From NCBI RefSeq assembly GCF_014640115.1, contig NZ_BMGI01000006.1:248001-312000 (forward strand): a DNA stretch of 64,000 bases, given 5' to 3'. The stretch is from Sinisalibacter lacisalsi. Lineage in GTDB: Bacteria; Pseudomonadota; Alphaproteobacteria; Rhodobacterales; Rhodobacteraceae. The notes beneath the pieces are model-generated. The model was not told the DNA's origin, searched no databases, and saw only the letters and a list, made by a program, of their open reading frames with translations. Positions 36,687-46,050 of the stretch are shown piece after piece (the stretch's first letter is position 1; each line of letters starts with the position of its first letter). Position numbers and translations under genes: made by a program.

Positions 36687-38198
36687 TCAAACGCCGTAGA
36701 GCCCGGCCCAGCGGTTGATAAGTTGATGCTGTAACCAGCGCGAGCGTTGCGCCCATGCCCGCGCCCCGGGCGCGCGCTCCATGTCTTCGGGGCTGATGTC
36801 CGCGCGGCGGATGGTATCGCCGGTGAAGATCGCGAAGACGAGCGGCACACCGTTGTCGGCGGTCACGTATCCCGCCAGCGTCGAGACGAAATTGAGTGTG
36901 CCGGTCTTGGCGTGAATACGGTGCAGCGCCCCGGGGTCGGCCGCGCCGCTGGCGTTCTGCGGCACGATCTCGCGCATCAGCCGATGCAGCGGCCCGCCGG
37001 GGCCGAGCCTGACGAGGAAGCGCGCCATGTCGGCGGCCGACAGCTGCGACGCGTCACCAAGCCCCGAATGATCCACGAAATCCGCGCTCCGCGCGCCGAA
37101 TTCGTCACGCATCCATGCGCTCATCGCCGAGGCCGAGCTGCGCAGATCCGCCGCCCCGACCCCGCGGCGCGCGCTGGCGCTGAGGCCGATCACCTCGGCC
37201 GTCAGGTTGGTCGAATACCGCATCATCCCGCGGATGATCTCCGAAAGGCTCTCGCTGGTATGCGCAACCAGCACGCGCCCGGCCGGAATGTCTTCGATCG
37301 GCTCCGCATCCGGCAACTCGATCCCCTGCGACGCAGCGATCACCTGGCAGACCTCTCCGGCGTAGAGATCAGGCCTGCGAACCGGCAACCAACGCGATCC
37401 GGCATTGCCCAGCGCCTCGCTCGCGACGGTCCAGTCATCCACGCCGCCGGCGTCGCTGTAGGTGTAGATCGGCACGTCCCGCGCCGCCACGGCCATTCGC
37501 GCCACCGTCACCGGCGGGCGCAGGCTGGCCGAGCGCGCGTCGAGGTTCACCGACCAGCCGCTCTCGGCCCGCTCCCATTGAAAGTGAACCCGGTTGTAAT
37601 TGAGGTTCAGCCCCGAGATCGCCGGGCTGTAGCCCACGTGGTCGGGCTGGGTCGGATCAATGGAGCGCACGTAGGGCAAAGCCCCCGCGGCGACGAGAAA
37701 CCGCCCACGCACGCCGCGCACGCCCCGCGCCTTCAGCTCCGCCACCATCGCGGCCATCGCATCGGTATCGAACACCGGGTCGCCGGCACCCGCGAGCACG
37801 AGATCGCCCTCGATCACCCCGTCCTCAACCGGACCGGTCGCAATGAACCGGGTTCGAAAACGATGGTTTTCGCCGAGCGTGGAAAGACCGTATATCGCGG
37901 TCACCGCCTTGGTGACGGAGGCCGCCGGAAGCGCAAGATCGGGCTCGCGGGTCTCGAGGAACACACCGGTGCGCGCGTCGGCAACGACGAAGCCGATGCG
38001 CCCGCCCAGCCGCGCTTCCGCGATCAGATCGGGAACCGACGGCGAGGCCAGCCGGGTAATCGCCGGGGCCGCGCCACCGATCAGGTCCGGTCGGGGCACC
38101 GGGCGCAAGGACGAGAGCGGGGCCTCCGCCAGGGCGGCACCCGCGACGGCAGAGAGTCCCCCCGCCAGAAACCCCCGTCTGGACACGCCCCCAAGCAT
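36687..38198 (-). CDS. dacB: D-alanyl-D-alanine carboxypeptidase, PBP4/peptidase S13 type
   Basis: A 503-residue class C penicillin-binding protein that trims or opens peptide crosslinks in the wall. It has a Tat signal (SRRGFLAGGLSAVAGAALAE), the active-site SxxK in LPAASVTKAVTAIYG, SxN in MMRYSTNLTAEVIG, and KTG in RIHAKTGTLNFVSTLAGYV. The insert domain between SxxK and SxN is typical of DacB. The start is the Met before the Tat motif; longer upstream frames are not signal-like. It lies after nadD in the same direction, about 100 bases apart. Confidence 0.93.
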   Translation of the reverse strand: MLGGVSRRGFLAGGLSAVAGAALAEAPLSSLRPVPRPDLIGGAAPAITRLASPSVPDLIAEARLGGRIGFVVADARTGVFLETREPDLALPAASVTKAVTAIYGLSTLGENHRFRTRFIATGPVEDGVIEGDLVLAGAGDPVFDTDAMAAMVAELKARGVRGVRGRFLVAAGALPYVRSIDPTQPDHVGYSPAISGLNLNYNRVHFQWERAESGWSVNLDARSASLRPPVTVARMAVAARDVPIYTYSDAGGVDDWTVASEALGNAGSRWLPVRRPDLYAGEVCQVIAASQGIELPDAEPIEDIPAGRVLVAHTSESLSEIIRGMMRYSTNLTAEVIGLSASARRGVGAADLRSSASAMSAWMRDEFGARSADFVDHSGLGDASQLSAADMARFLVRLGPGGPLHRLMREIVPQNASGAADPGALHRIHAKTGTLNFVSTLAGYVTADNGVPLVFAIFTGDTIRRADISPEDMERAPGARAWAQRSRWLQHQLINRWAGLYGV

Positions 38199-38301
38199 GG
38201 CACGAGTTAACCAAGCCACCCGAGTCGCCTCAAGGTCTCTTCTGGAAACAATCCACAGGATTGTTGCAGCGGTTCCGTCAAAAGATCGTGCGTCCCGGCC
38301 A

Positions 38302-38913
38302 TCAACCGGGCGCGCCGCGCCAGCCGCCACCGGCGCGGATCGCGCTCGACGAGGTATCGACCATCGGCACGTTGACGAGGCACCAGGCCGGTGCCGACGC
38401 ATGTGCCAGAAGCGGCGCCGATGCCCCGCTCAGCCGCGCCGCGCGAAACCGCCGCGCCGCCGGCGAGGTGCGGGCCGCAACCCGCTCGCCCGGGCGCGCG
38501 ATCACGCCAACGGGCAGCGCCTGCATGATCTCGTCCCACCGCTCCCAGCGATGGAAGTCGGCGAGGTTGTCGGCGCCCATGAGCCAGGTGAATCGCACCC
38601 CAGGGTAGAGCCCGAACAAGGCCTTCAGCGTTTCGGCGGTAAACCGCGTGCCCAGCCGGGCCTCGATATCGGTCACGACCACGCGGGGGTGATCTATCAC
38701 CGCGCGGGCCCGTGCCATCCGCTCGGCCAGCGGTGCGGGCCCATGCGGTTTCAACGGATTGCCCGGCGTGACCATCCACCACACCCGATCGAGCCCGAAC
38801 CGCTTCAGCGCCTCGCGGGTGATATGGGCATGGCCCTCATGGGCGGGGTCATATGACCCCCCGAGAAGCCCGATCGCCTGCCCGGACCGCGCATATGGAA
38901 TATCATGCCGCAT
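38302..38913 (-). CDS. nadD: nicotinate-nucleotide adenylyltransferase
   Basis: A 203-residue Rossmann nucleotidyltransferase that makes deamido-NAD from nicotinate mononucleotide and ATP. It has [20 protein letters not shown] (HxGH-type HEGH), [39 protein letters not shown], and the C-terminal [15 protein letters not shown] (the ISSTxIR equivalent). The ATG start gives a normal length. It is transcribed toward dacB, and no rsfS gene follows it as in many other genomes. Confidence 0.94.
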   Translation of the reverse strand: MRHDIPYARSGQAIGLLGGSYDPAHEGHAHITREALKRFGLDRVWWMVTPGNPLKPHGPAPLAERMARARAVIDHPRVVVTDIEARLGTRFTAETLKALFGLYPGVRFTWLMGADNLADFHRWERWDEIMQALPVGVIARPGERVAARTSPAARRFRAARLSGASAPLLAHASAPAWCLVNVPMVDTSSSAIRAGGGWRGAPG

Positions 38914-39046
38914 CGCGTCTGCTTCGCCCGGTGCGCGTGAAGTGTCAATCGCCCGCCGGCGCGCCCGTCACCCCAGGTCGAACACCTGTGAGGCACCGGC
39001 CGAAGGCGCGCCTCGGCACGGCGGGCAGCCTCCCGGCACCGACGCC

Positions 39047-40111
39047 TCAGTCGATCTCGGCCGATTGCGCCCAGAGATTGATCGCCTCCTCGTCGGCATA
39101 GCGGTCGATCTCGGCCAGTTCCTCCTCGGTGAAATCGAGCCGCGCCACCGCGCCCGCGCAATCCACCACCTGCGCCGGTTTCGATGCACCGATCAGCGCC
39201 GAGGTGATCCCGCCGCCGCGCAAGACCCAGGCAATCGCCATCTGCGCCAGCGTCTGGCCCCGCGCGGCAGCGATATCGTTCAGCGCCCGGATATGGCCGA
39301 TTGCCCCTTCGCTCAGCATTCCCGGGTCGAGCGATTTGCCCTGCGCCGCCCGGCTGCCCTCGGGGATGCCCTTGAGATACTTGTTCGTGAGCATCCCCTG
39401 CGCCAGTGGCGTGAAGGCGATCGAGCCCACGCCCAGTTCCGCCAGCGTCTCGCGCAAGCCGTCGCGCTCGACCCAGCGGTTGAGCATGTTGTAGCTCGGC
39501 TGGTGGATCAGCATCGGCGTGCCCATCTCGCGCAGGATCGCCACCGCCTCGCGGGTGCGCGCGCTGTTATAGGACGAGATCCCGACGTAGAGCGCCCGCC
39601 CCGAGCGCACGATATGATCGAGCGCGCCCATGGTCTCTTCCAGCGGCGTCTCCGGGTCGAACCGGTGGGAATAGAAGATGTCGACATAATCGAGCCCCAT
39701 GCGCTTGAGCGACTGGTCGCAGGACGCGATTAGGTACTTGCGCGAGCCCCATTCGCCGTAGGGCCCCGGCCACATGTCATAGCCCGCCTTCGACGAGATG
39801 ATCAGCTCGTCGCGCAAGCCCTTGAAGTCGCTCGCGAGGATATCGCCGAAGGCCGCCTCGGCGCTGCCATAGGGCGGGCCGTAGTTGTTGGCGAGATCGA
39901 AATGGGTGATGCCGTGATCGAAGGCCGTCCGGCAGATCTCGCGCTTGGTCTCATGCGGCGTGTCATGCCCGAAATTGTGCCACAGCCCGAGGCTGACCGC
40001 CGGCAGCTTCAGCCCCGATCTGCCGCAGCGGTTGTAGACCATGCGCTCGTAGCGGTCCTCGGCGGGCACGTAAGGGACAGGGTGATTTTTCGCGGACGTG
40101 ATGCGGGTCAT
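39047..40111 (-). CDS. aldo/keto reductase, YghZ-like
   Basis: A 354-residue NADP-dependent oxidoreductase with a TIM barrel, similar to L-glyceraldehyde 3-phosphate reductase. Catalytic tetrad candidates are the Asp/Tyr in THFDLANNYGPPYGSAE, the Lys in LIISSKAGYDMWPGPYGEWG, and the His in DIFYSHRFDPETPLEETM. The nucleotide site is SALIGASKPAQV near the C-terminus. AAGGAG 7 bases upstream fixes the start. It is transcribed alone. The substrate is not known; detoxification of reactive aldehydes is usual. Confidence 0.92.
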   Translation of the reverse strand: MTRITSAKNHPVPYVPAEDRYERMVYNRCGRSGLKLPAVSLGLWHNFGHDTPHETKREICRTAFDHGITHFDLANNYGPPYGSAEAAFGDILASDFKGLRDELIISSKAGYDMWPGPYGEWGSRKYLIASCDQSLKRMGLDYVDIFYSHRFDPETPLEETMGALDHIVRSGRALYVGISSYNSARTREAVAILREMGTPMLIHQPSYNMLNRWVERDGLRETLAELGVGSIAFTPLAQGMLTNKYLKGIPEGSRAAQGKSLDPGMLSEGAIGHIRALNDIAAARGQTLAQMAIAWVLRGGGITSALIGASKPAQVVDCAGAVARLDFTEEELAEIDRYADEEAINLWAQSAEID

Positions 40112-40237
40112 GGCGGACTCCTTGCTCTTTGGCCGCGAGCAGACACCCGGCGCGCGACGCTGTCAACGCACCCCCCATTGCCCCGCCTCCCCGGCGCCGC
40201 TATCTAGGCCCAAACCCGCATTCCCGGAGGACGCACC

Positions 40238-41890
<1,653 letters not shown>

Positions 41891-41893
<3 letters not shown>

Positions 41894-41953
41894 GCGGCTT
41901 TCCGAAGGAAAACGCCTACAGTGCGCGAAAGCGTTTTGGCGCAGCCAAAATGC
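41891..41953 (+). terminator. two hairpins at the end of ettA
   Basis: TAGGCG..TTTCC-GAA-GGAAA.CGCCTA (41891-41918) includes the ettA stop codon. GCGTTTTGGC-GCA-GCCAAAATGC (41931-41953) is a second stem with one G-T pair. No T-run follows, so they may be transcript-stabilising or Rho-assisted elements rather than simple terminators. Confidence 0.5.
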
Positions 41954-42363
41954 GTGCGCACCCAGGTTGGACGTCGTGAGGCATACCTAGCACAGGGATC
42001 ATCTCAGGCGACTGGTCATAGACAGGGCGAACAAAACACGAATATTCGCCCTTGAACGTGCCGGGCGAAGGCACTAATTCTGAGAAGCCTTAGGAGGCCG
42101 CTCAAACCGGCTGTAGGGCAGGTGCGCCACTCGCGATGCGAACAAGGCAATCCCCGCCCACGATCAAGGAAGTGCCTAGCGGCGCTAAGTGGGGCCTTAG
42201 CGGGTTCCTGCGAAGGTGGCCCGATGGCGATGCCTGAGGACGACCGTCGACTGGGAAGGCCCAAGTGATCATAGGGCCAACCCAACCGCTGTGAAACGGG
42301 CGGTATACAAACACTGAGCGTTTGAAACGCTCGAGCGCTCGAGCATCTCAAAGGCTTTATGCT
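41954..42363. other. intergenic stretch with no convincing gene but many perfect hairpins
   Basis: About 410 bases between the ettA hairpins and a small ORF. Perfect inverted repeats occur at 42025-42051 (GGGCGAA arms), 42058-42074 (GTGCC arms), 42183-42202 (CGCTAAG arms), 42258-42278 (GGCCC arms), 42316-42332 (GAGCGTTT-G-AAACGCTC) and 42330-42343 (CTCGAGCGCTCGAG). Long open frames exist on the minus strand but are Arg/Ser/Pro-rich and unlike proteins. The pattern would fit a structured RNA on the plus strand or a decayed mobile element. tmRNA and RNase P RNA signatures were not found. Confidence 0.4.
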
Positions 42364-42459
42364 ATGAGATACTTGAGAAAGTTGAAGGGGCGAGTGTCCT
42401 ACGCCGATGTAATCGGCACTATCGCACTCGTTCTGACGATCTTGACGTTCTTCGTCTGA
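42364..42459 (+). CDS. 31-residue membrane peptide followed by a terminator
   Basis: The ORF starts with a basic MRYLRKLKGR, then a hydrophobic helix that ends in LTILTFFV. A weak AAAGG lies 9 bases before the ATG. A strong intrinsic terminator begins 5 bases after the stop, which is the best evidence that this is a real transcript end. Its type (basic head, one helix) is seen in small toxins and regulatory membrane peptides, but nothing more can be claimed. Confidence 0.45.
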   Translation: MRYLRKLKGRVSYADVIGTIALVLTILTFFV

Positions 42460-42464
42460 CCGTC

Positions 42465-42496
42465 GGGCGGCTCTTCGGGGCCGCCCTTCATTTTTT
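42465..42496 (+). terminator. intrinsic terminator after the 31-residue ORF
   Basis: GGGCGGC (42465-42471) and GCCGCCC (42480-42486) form a stem around a CTCTTCGGGG-type loop, followed by TTCATTTTTT. The orientation is rightward. Confidence 0.85.
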
Positions 42497-42572
42497 ACAT
42501 CCAACGACCCACAGATTCGCCCCCGGCCCGAGGGTGGGGGCGATTTCGCCCCCGCGTCGCGGCGTAGCAAGC

Positions 42573-42596
42573 GTAGGATGGGTGCTCGCACCCATC
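42573..42596 (+). repeat. REP palindrome 1 with GTAG tag
   Basis: GTAG (42573-42576), GATGGGTG (42577-42584), CTCG loop, CACCCATC (42589-42596): a perfect 8-bp stem on the 3' side of the RAYT gene. Confidence 0.8.
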
Positions 42597-42622
42597 ACCC
42601 CAATCGTAACGACCGCAACAAC

Positions 42623-42642
42623 GATGGGTGAAATCACCCATC
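42623..42642. repeat. REP palindrome 2 overlapping the RAYT stop
   Basis: GATGGGTG (42623-42630), AAAT loop, CACCCATC (42635-42642). The last codons and stop of the transposase (GEWDG end) are written within the palindrome. Confidence 0.8.
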
Positions 42643-43167
42643 CCACTCGCCGAATTCTCCCGCCAAGGCCACGCCCGCCCATTCCGGGGCGACACGTCCG
42701 GCCCGGATGTCGCGATGGATCGACGAATACGGCCAATCGACCGCCCGCGTGACAAGCCCATGTTTCACCGGGTTGGCCCAACAATACTGCACATGCATCG
42801 CCAGATCGGTTTCGTCGCGGATCCTGTGTTCCCAGAACCGGCGTTGCCAGATTCCGCGCTCGCCTTTCACGTGTTTCGACGCGCTGCGCGACGCGGCCGC
42901 CCCGATCTCGCGGACAAAACGCGATTTGATCAACCGCCACCGGGTCGAGAAATCCGCGTCTCCCTCGGGCAGCGTCCACACGGCATGCAGATGGTCCGGC
43001 AACACGACGAATGCATCGGTGACGAAAGGCCGCTCCGCGCGGGTTGCCAAAAACGCATGACGCAACACATCGACGTGGTCGACAAGGGTCGATGCCGTCC
43101 GGTTCGCCAGTGCGACCGTGAAGAAATACGTGCCCCCCGGGATCGATACGCGTCGGTAGTTCGTCAT
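42634..43167 (-). CDS. REP-associated tyrosine transposase (RAYT)
   Basis: A 177-residue single-domain Y1/IS200-like HUH nuclease that nicks single-stranded REP hairpins. The HUH motif is in FVVLPDHLHAVWTLP (His 59 and 61). The candidate catalytic Tyr is Tyr 128 in HVQYCWANPVKHGLV, followed by DWPYSS, a RAYT hallmark. KGERGIWQRRFWEHRIRD also fits the family. The ATG has only a weak ribosome site, as is common for transposases. REP copies lie on both sides, and the gene is intact with no frameshift. Confidence 0.92.
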   Translation of the reverse strand: MTNYRRVSIPGGTYFFTVALANRTASTLVDHVDVLRHAFLATRAERPFVTDAFVVLPDHLHAVWTLPEGDADFSTRWRLIKSRFVREIGAAASRSASKHVKGERGIWQRRFWEHRIRDETDLAMHVQYCWANPVKHGLVTRAVDWPYSSIHRDIRAGRVAPEWAGVALAGEFGEWDG

Positions 43168-43196
43168 CGGCCAGATTGAACCGGATTGTGGTTAAC

Positions 43197-43221
43197 GATG
43201 GGTGAAGATCACCCATCCTAC
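43197..43221 (-). repeat. REP palindrome 3 with GTAG tag on the minus strand
   Basis: GATGGGTG (43197-43204), AAGAT loop, CACCCATC (43210-43217), then CTAC (43218-43221), which is GTAG on the minus strand. It lies 30 bases upstream of the RAYT start. Confidence 0.8.
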
Positions 43222-43242
43222 CTCCGGGGCCGGGTGCCGCGC

Positions 43243-43416
43243 CTATCCCTTGCCCACCACCTTCTTCACATCCTCCTTGGTGGTCAGGTCACGCTTGGCG
43301 TCGTAGACGTCGTCCATCATGAACTCGGCGGGGCGGTCCTTGCCGGAGGTAAAGGTACCGGTTTTCACGCCGAAGCGCAGGATTCCAAGTTTCGCAAGCC
43401 AGTCGAGGAGTTTCAT
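43243..43416 (-). CDS. 57-residue hypothetical protein
   Basis: A small soluble protein: MKLLDWLAKLGILRFGVKTG, a polar middle with PAEFMMDDVYDAKRDL, and a Lys-rich tail VKKVVGKG. A GGGGGGAG ribosome site fixes the start. I know similar unnamed proteins only vaguely from this order, with no function known. An FNR-type box (43496-43509) is centred 86 bases upstream of its start, so low-oxygen induction is possible. Confidence 0.65.
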   Translation of the reverse strand: MKLLDWLAKLGILRFGVKTGTFTSGKDRPAEFMMDDVYDAKRDLTTKEDVKKVVGKG

Positions 43417-43495
43417 CGTTCCGTCTCCCCCCAAAACGCCCGGCGCGGGCTGCGCCGTGCTGCATAGTGACTAGCGCGCGGTGGACCGGTTGTCG

Positions 43496-43509
43496 TTGAC
43501 ACCGGTCAA
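43496..43509 (-). promoter_or_regulatory. FNR/Dnr-type box upstream of the 57-residue gene
   Basis: TTGACACCGGTCAA is a perfect TTGAC-N4-GTCAA dyad, of the FNR/CRP superfamily kind. Only the 57-residue gene lies downstream on the minus strand at a suitable distance; the DUF2892 gene ends 20 bases to the right. Confidence 0.5.
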
Positions 43510-43528
43510 GCCGTGGCCGGTTGCGGGT

Positions 43529-43729
43529 TCAGAACGCCTTGCCCTCGTCCACCCCGAGCTTGCGGAACACCCAGGCCGCCGGGCAGAGCCCGGTTAAGGC
43601 CGATTGCAGCATGTTCAGCCCGATGAACACGGTGAACCACATCCAGAGCGGGTGGACCCAGACGGTGAGCGCGACGCTCAGCAGGGTCATCAAGCCGGCA
43701 AAGGCCAGCACGGCACGGTCGAGGGTCAT
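43529..43729 (-). CDS. DUF2892 small membrane protein (YgaP transmembrane-like)
   Basis: A 66-residue protein with two membrane helices (about 5-24 and 28-50) and the family's hallmark GLCPAAWVFRKLGV, whose Cys is conserved near the membrane exit. In YgaP-type proteins this module is fused to a rhodanese; here it is alone. AAGGAGA precedes the ATG. The role is unknown, with a link to sulfur or thiol chemistry suggested only by fused relatives. Confidence 0.88.
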   Translation of the reverse strand: MTLDRAVLAFAGLMTLLSVALTVWVHPLWMWFTVFIGLNMLQSALTGLCPAAWVFRKLGVDEGKAF

Positions 43730-43804
43730 GGCATGTCTCCTTGAATTCGCGGGCGCCCGCGGCCCGCAACCGGTTCATCCTGCGATCGCTTCGGTGAGAC
43801 GTCC

Positions 43805-43818
43805 TTGATTTGGCGCAA
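43805..43818 (-). promoter_or_regulatory. weak FNR-like box upstream of the DUF2892 gene
   Basis: TTGATTTGGCGCAA keeps TTGAT and the CAA end but differs in the second half (CGCAA instead of GTCAA). Its centre is about 82 bases before the DUF2892 start. Confidence 0.25.
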
Positions 43819-43846
43819 GCAGGAGGCCCCGCGCCGCGCCTTCGTT

Positions 43847-44314
43847 TCAGCCGATGTCGAGAAGATTGGGCAATCGGTTGTCGAGCATGGTTTCCATAGA
43901 GAAATAGCCCGTCACCCGCTCCAGTTCCGCCCCCGTCGTCAGGCGGCGGTAGACCGAGTCGTAGCCCGCCATGCCACGGGTGATGATCTTCAGCATGTAA
44001 TCCCATTCGCCGCCGATGCGGTGCATCTCCACCACCTCCGGGATGCGGGAAACGTGGTCACGAAAGACCTCGGCCCATTCCATCGAGTGGTTGCGGGTCT
44101 GCACCATGACGAAGACGGTCAGGTCATAGCCCATCGCGGGCAGGTTGATCCTGGCCTGGCTGCCGAGGATCAGCCCGTCGGCCTCCAGCCGCTTGAGCCG
44201 CCGCCAGAGGGCGTTTTGCGACAGCCCGACCCGGTCGGCCAGTTCCCGCTGCGAAAGCGAGGCATCGCCGTGCAGGGCGCAGAGGATCTTGCGGTCAATT
44301 CTGTCAGCACTCAT
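43847..44314 (-). CDS. Lrp/AsnC family regulator, divergent from PLP enzyme
   Basis: A 155-residue regulator: helix-turn-helix (IDRKILCALHGDASLSQREL, then LSQNALWRRLKRLEADGLIL) and AsnC ligand domain (LTVFVMVQTRNHSMEWAEVF onward). The start is the ATG with GGAGGGG 5 bases upstream; an earlier frame start is unlikely. It faces the cysteine desulfurase-like gene and TRAP cluster across a 205-base AT-rich region, the usual position of a local regulator that responds to an amino acid-like substrate. Confidence 0.88.
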   Translation of the reverse strand: MSADRIDRKILCALHGDASLSQRELADRVGLSQNALWRRLKRLEADGLILGSQARINLPAMGYDLTVFVMVQTRNHSMEWAEVFRDHVSRIPEVVEMHRIGGEWDYMLKIITRGMAGYDSVYRRLTTGAELERVTGYFSMETMLDNRLPNLLDIG

Positions 44315-44519
44315 CGGCCCCTCCAGCGCATCACCGGCGGCGGGGATCAGCATGACACACCATCCAGCACCGATGCGATATTTTGATCGAACTTTATCCC
44401 ATTTTACAAATCAAACACACCATCTTTTCCCATTCAGTCCAAGTTTTTTGTGAGTTTTTCCCGCCGATTCCGCGCTAGAAAGGCGAGACGAATCCCGGCA
44501 ACAGGAAAACGGAACGCCC
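44315..44519. promoter_or_regulatory. AT-rich divergent promoter region
   Basis: This is the most AT-rich intergenic stretch near here, between the AsnC regulator and the PLP enzyme. TTTGAT (44382-44387) and ATCAAA (44410-44415) are inverted and 22 bases apart, a spacing compatible with Lrp-type wrapping sites. No clear -35/-10 pair was assigned. Confidence 0.4.
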
Positions 44520-45920
44520 ATGTCTGCGAGCACTGCGCCCCTTGAAAGGTTCGAAGCCGCGTTGCGCGCCGAGCCCGATCCGATCGGCGCGCTGCGCAAT
44601 GGGCTGGTCGGCCACGATGCCCGGATCGAAACGCCCTCGGGTCCACGCAAGCTGGTCTATGCCGATTACGTGGCCTCCGGGCGGGCGCTGAAACAGATCG
44701 AGAGTTTCATGCTCGACGAGGTTCTGCCGTTCTACGCCAACAGCCACACCGAAAGCTCGTTCTGCGGCGCCTTCACCACCGGCCTGCGCGAGGCCGCACG
44801 CGCCACCATCGCCCGGGCCTGCGGCGCGCGCGCCGAGGACCACGCGGTGATCTTCTCGGGCAGCGGCGCAACGGCCGGGCTCAACCAGCTCGTGCACCTG
44901 CTCGGCGTGCCCGATGCGCTCGCGCACGGCGAGCCGGTGCGGGTGTTTACCGGCCCCTACGAACACCATTCCAACATCCTGCCGTGGCGCGAAAGCGGCG
45001 CCGAGGTCGAGACCATCGGCGAGGCGCCCGAGGGCGGGCCCGATCTCGCGGCGCTGGAGGCAAAACTGGCACAGCACGAAGGCTCGGGCCGGATCATCGT
45101 CGCGATGAGCGCGGCCTCGAACGTCACCGGAATCCTCGCCGACGTGCCCGCCACCACCGCGCTGGTGAAGCGCTACGGCGCGACGATGATCTGGGATTAT
45201 GCCGCCGGCGCGCCCTATCTTCCGATGACGATGTCCCCCCCGGGCAGCGAGATCGACGGCATCGTGTTTTCGGCCCACAAGTTCATCGGCGGGCCGGGCG
45301 CCAGCGGCGTGATGATCCTGCGCCGCGACGCGGTGCGCGCCACCCGCCCCTACCGAACCGGCGGCGGCACCGTGGCCTTCGTGAACGACGACCAGCACGA
45401 TTATCTCGCCGAGATCGAGCACCGCGAAGAGGGCGGCACGCCGAACATCCTCGGTGATATCCGCGCGGCGCTGGTGCTGATCGTGAAGGATGTGATCGGG
45501 CAGGAGGTGATCGACGCGCGCAACCGCGAATTGGCCGACCGTGCCTTCGCGGCCTGGAGCAACGATCCCAGCATCGGCCTGCTGGCGCCGCAACACCGCA
45601 ACCGGCTGCCGATCTTTTCCTTCGTTCCCCGCGCCGATCTCGGCGTCGACCCGGCCGATTTCACCCGCGCGCTCTCGCAAGTGCATGGCATTCAGGCCCG
45701 GGGCGGATGCGCCTGCGCGGGACCCTATGCCCACCACCTGCTGCGGATAGACCCGGCCCGGTCGGCGATCCTGCGCGAACGCATCCTCGCCGGGCACGAC
45801 GAAGAAAAACCCGGTTTCGTGCGATTGAATTTCAGTGTGCTGATGACAGAAGATACGGTGAACGAGATTCTCGAATCCGTATCGACCCTTGCGAAGTCCT
45901 GGGAGGTGCGCGCAGCCTGA
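44520..45920 (+). CDS. class V PLP enzyme, cysteine desulfurase/lyase-like
   Basis: A 466-residue fold-type I enzyme. The PLP lysine lies in IVFSAHKFIGGPGASGVMI, the PLP phosphate/ring contacts in FSGSGATAGLNQLVHLL and MIWDYAAGAPYLPM, and a Cys-containing C-terminal loop (RGGCACAGPYAHHLL) matches the mobile loop that carries the attacking Cys in SufS/CsdA-like enzymes. It is longer than typical NifS/SufS proteins. With a TRAP importer and an OsmC protein downstream and an AsnC regulator opposite, it may release sulfur (or an amino group) from an imported acid. Confidence 0.82.
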   Translation: MSASTAPLERFEAALRAEPDPIGALRNGLVGHDARIETPSGPRKLVYADYVASGRALKQIESFMLDEVLPFYANSHTESSFCGAFTTGLREAARATIARACGARAEDHAVIFSGSGATAGLNQLVHLLGVPDALAHGEPVRVFTGPYEHHSNILPWRESGAEVETIGEAPEGGPDLAALEAKLAQHEGSGRIIVAMSAASNVTGILADVPATTALVKRYGATMIWDYAAGAPYLPMTMSPPGSEIDGIVFSAHKFIGGPGASGVMILRRDAVRATRPYRTGGGTVAFVNDDQHDYLAEIEHREEGGTPNILGDIRAALVLIVKDVIGQEVIDARNRELADRAFAAWSNDPSIGLLAPQHRNRLPIFSFVPRADLGVDPADFTRALSQVHGIQARGGCACAGPYAHHLLRIDPARSAILRERILAGHDEEKPGFVRLNFSVLMTEDTVNEILESVSTLAKSWEVRAA

Positions 45921-46050
45921 CCGATGAAACGACCGGCTCCGCGATCGCGCAGGTTCCGGTTGACGTGATGAACCGAGAGATTGCGGGCGCTTAACGACCC
46001 GGAATTTCCAAAAACCAGGGGCAATCGGCCCGACCAACAGGAGTGACCCG

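Larger units (their letters stand above)
42573..43221. mobile_element. RAYT-REP unit bounded by GTAG-tagged REP palindromes
   Basis: A leftward Y1 transposase gene lies between inverted copies of GTAG+GATGGGTG. The left end reads GTAG-GATGGGTG-CTCG-CACCCATC, and the right end is its inverted equivalent ending CACCCATC-CTAC. A third palindrome overlaps the transposase stop. RAYT enzymes recognise a REP hairpin with a 5' GTAG or GGAG tetranucleotide, so gene and substrate are both present. Confidence 0.8.

Noticed and set aside
41954-42363. tmRNA or RNase P RNA in the hairpin-rich stretch
   Set aside because: No tag-coding sequence and no GAGGAAAGTCC or ACAGAAA-type conserved blocks on either strand.
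42016-42591. 191-codon minus-strand frame in the gap after ettA
   Set aside because: Arg/Ser/Pro-rich, no ribosome site, no domain, and it runs through a REP palindrome and a terminator.
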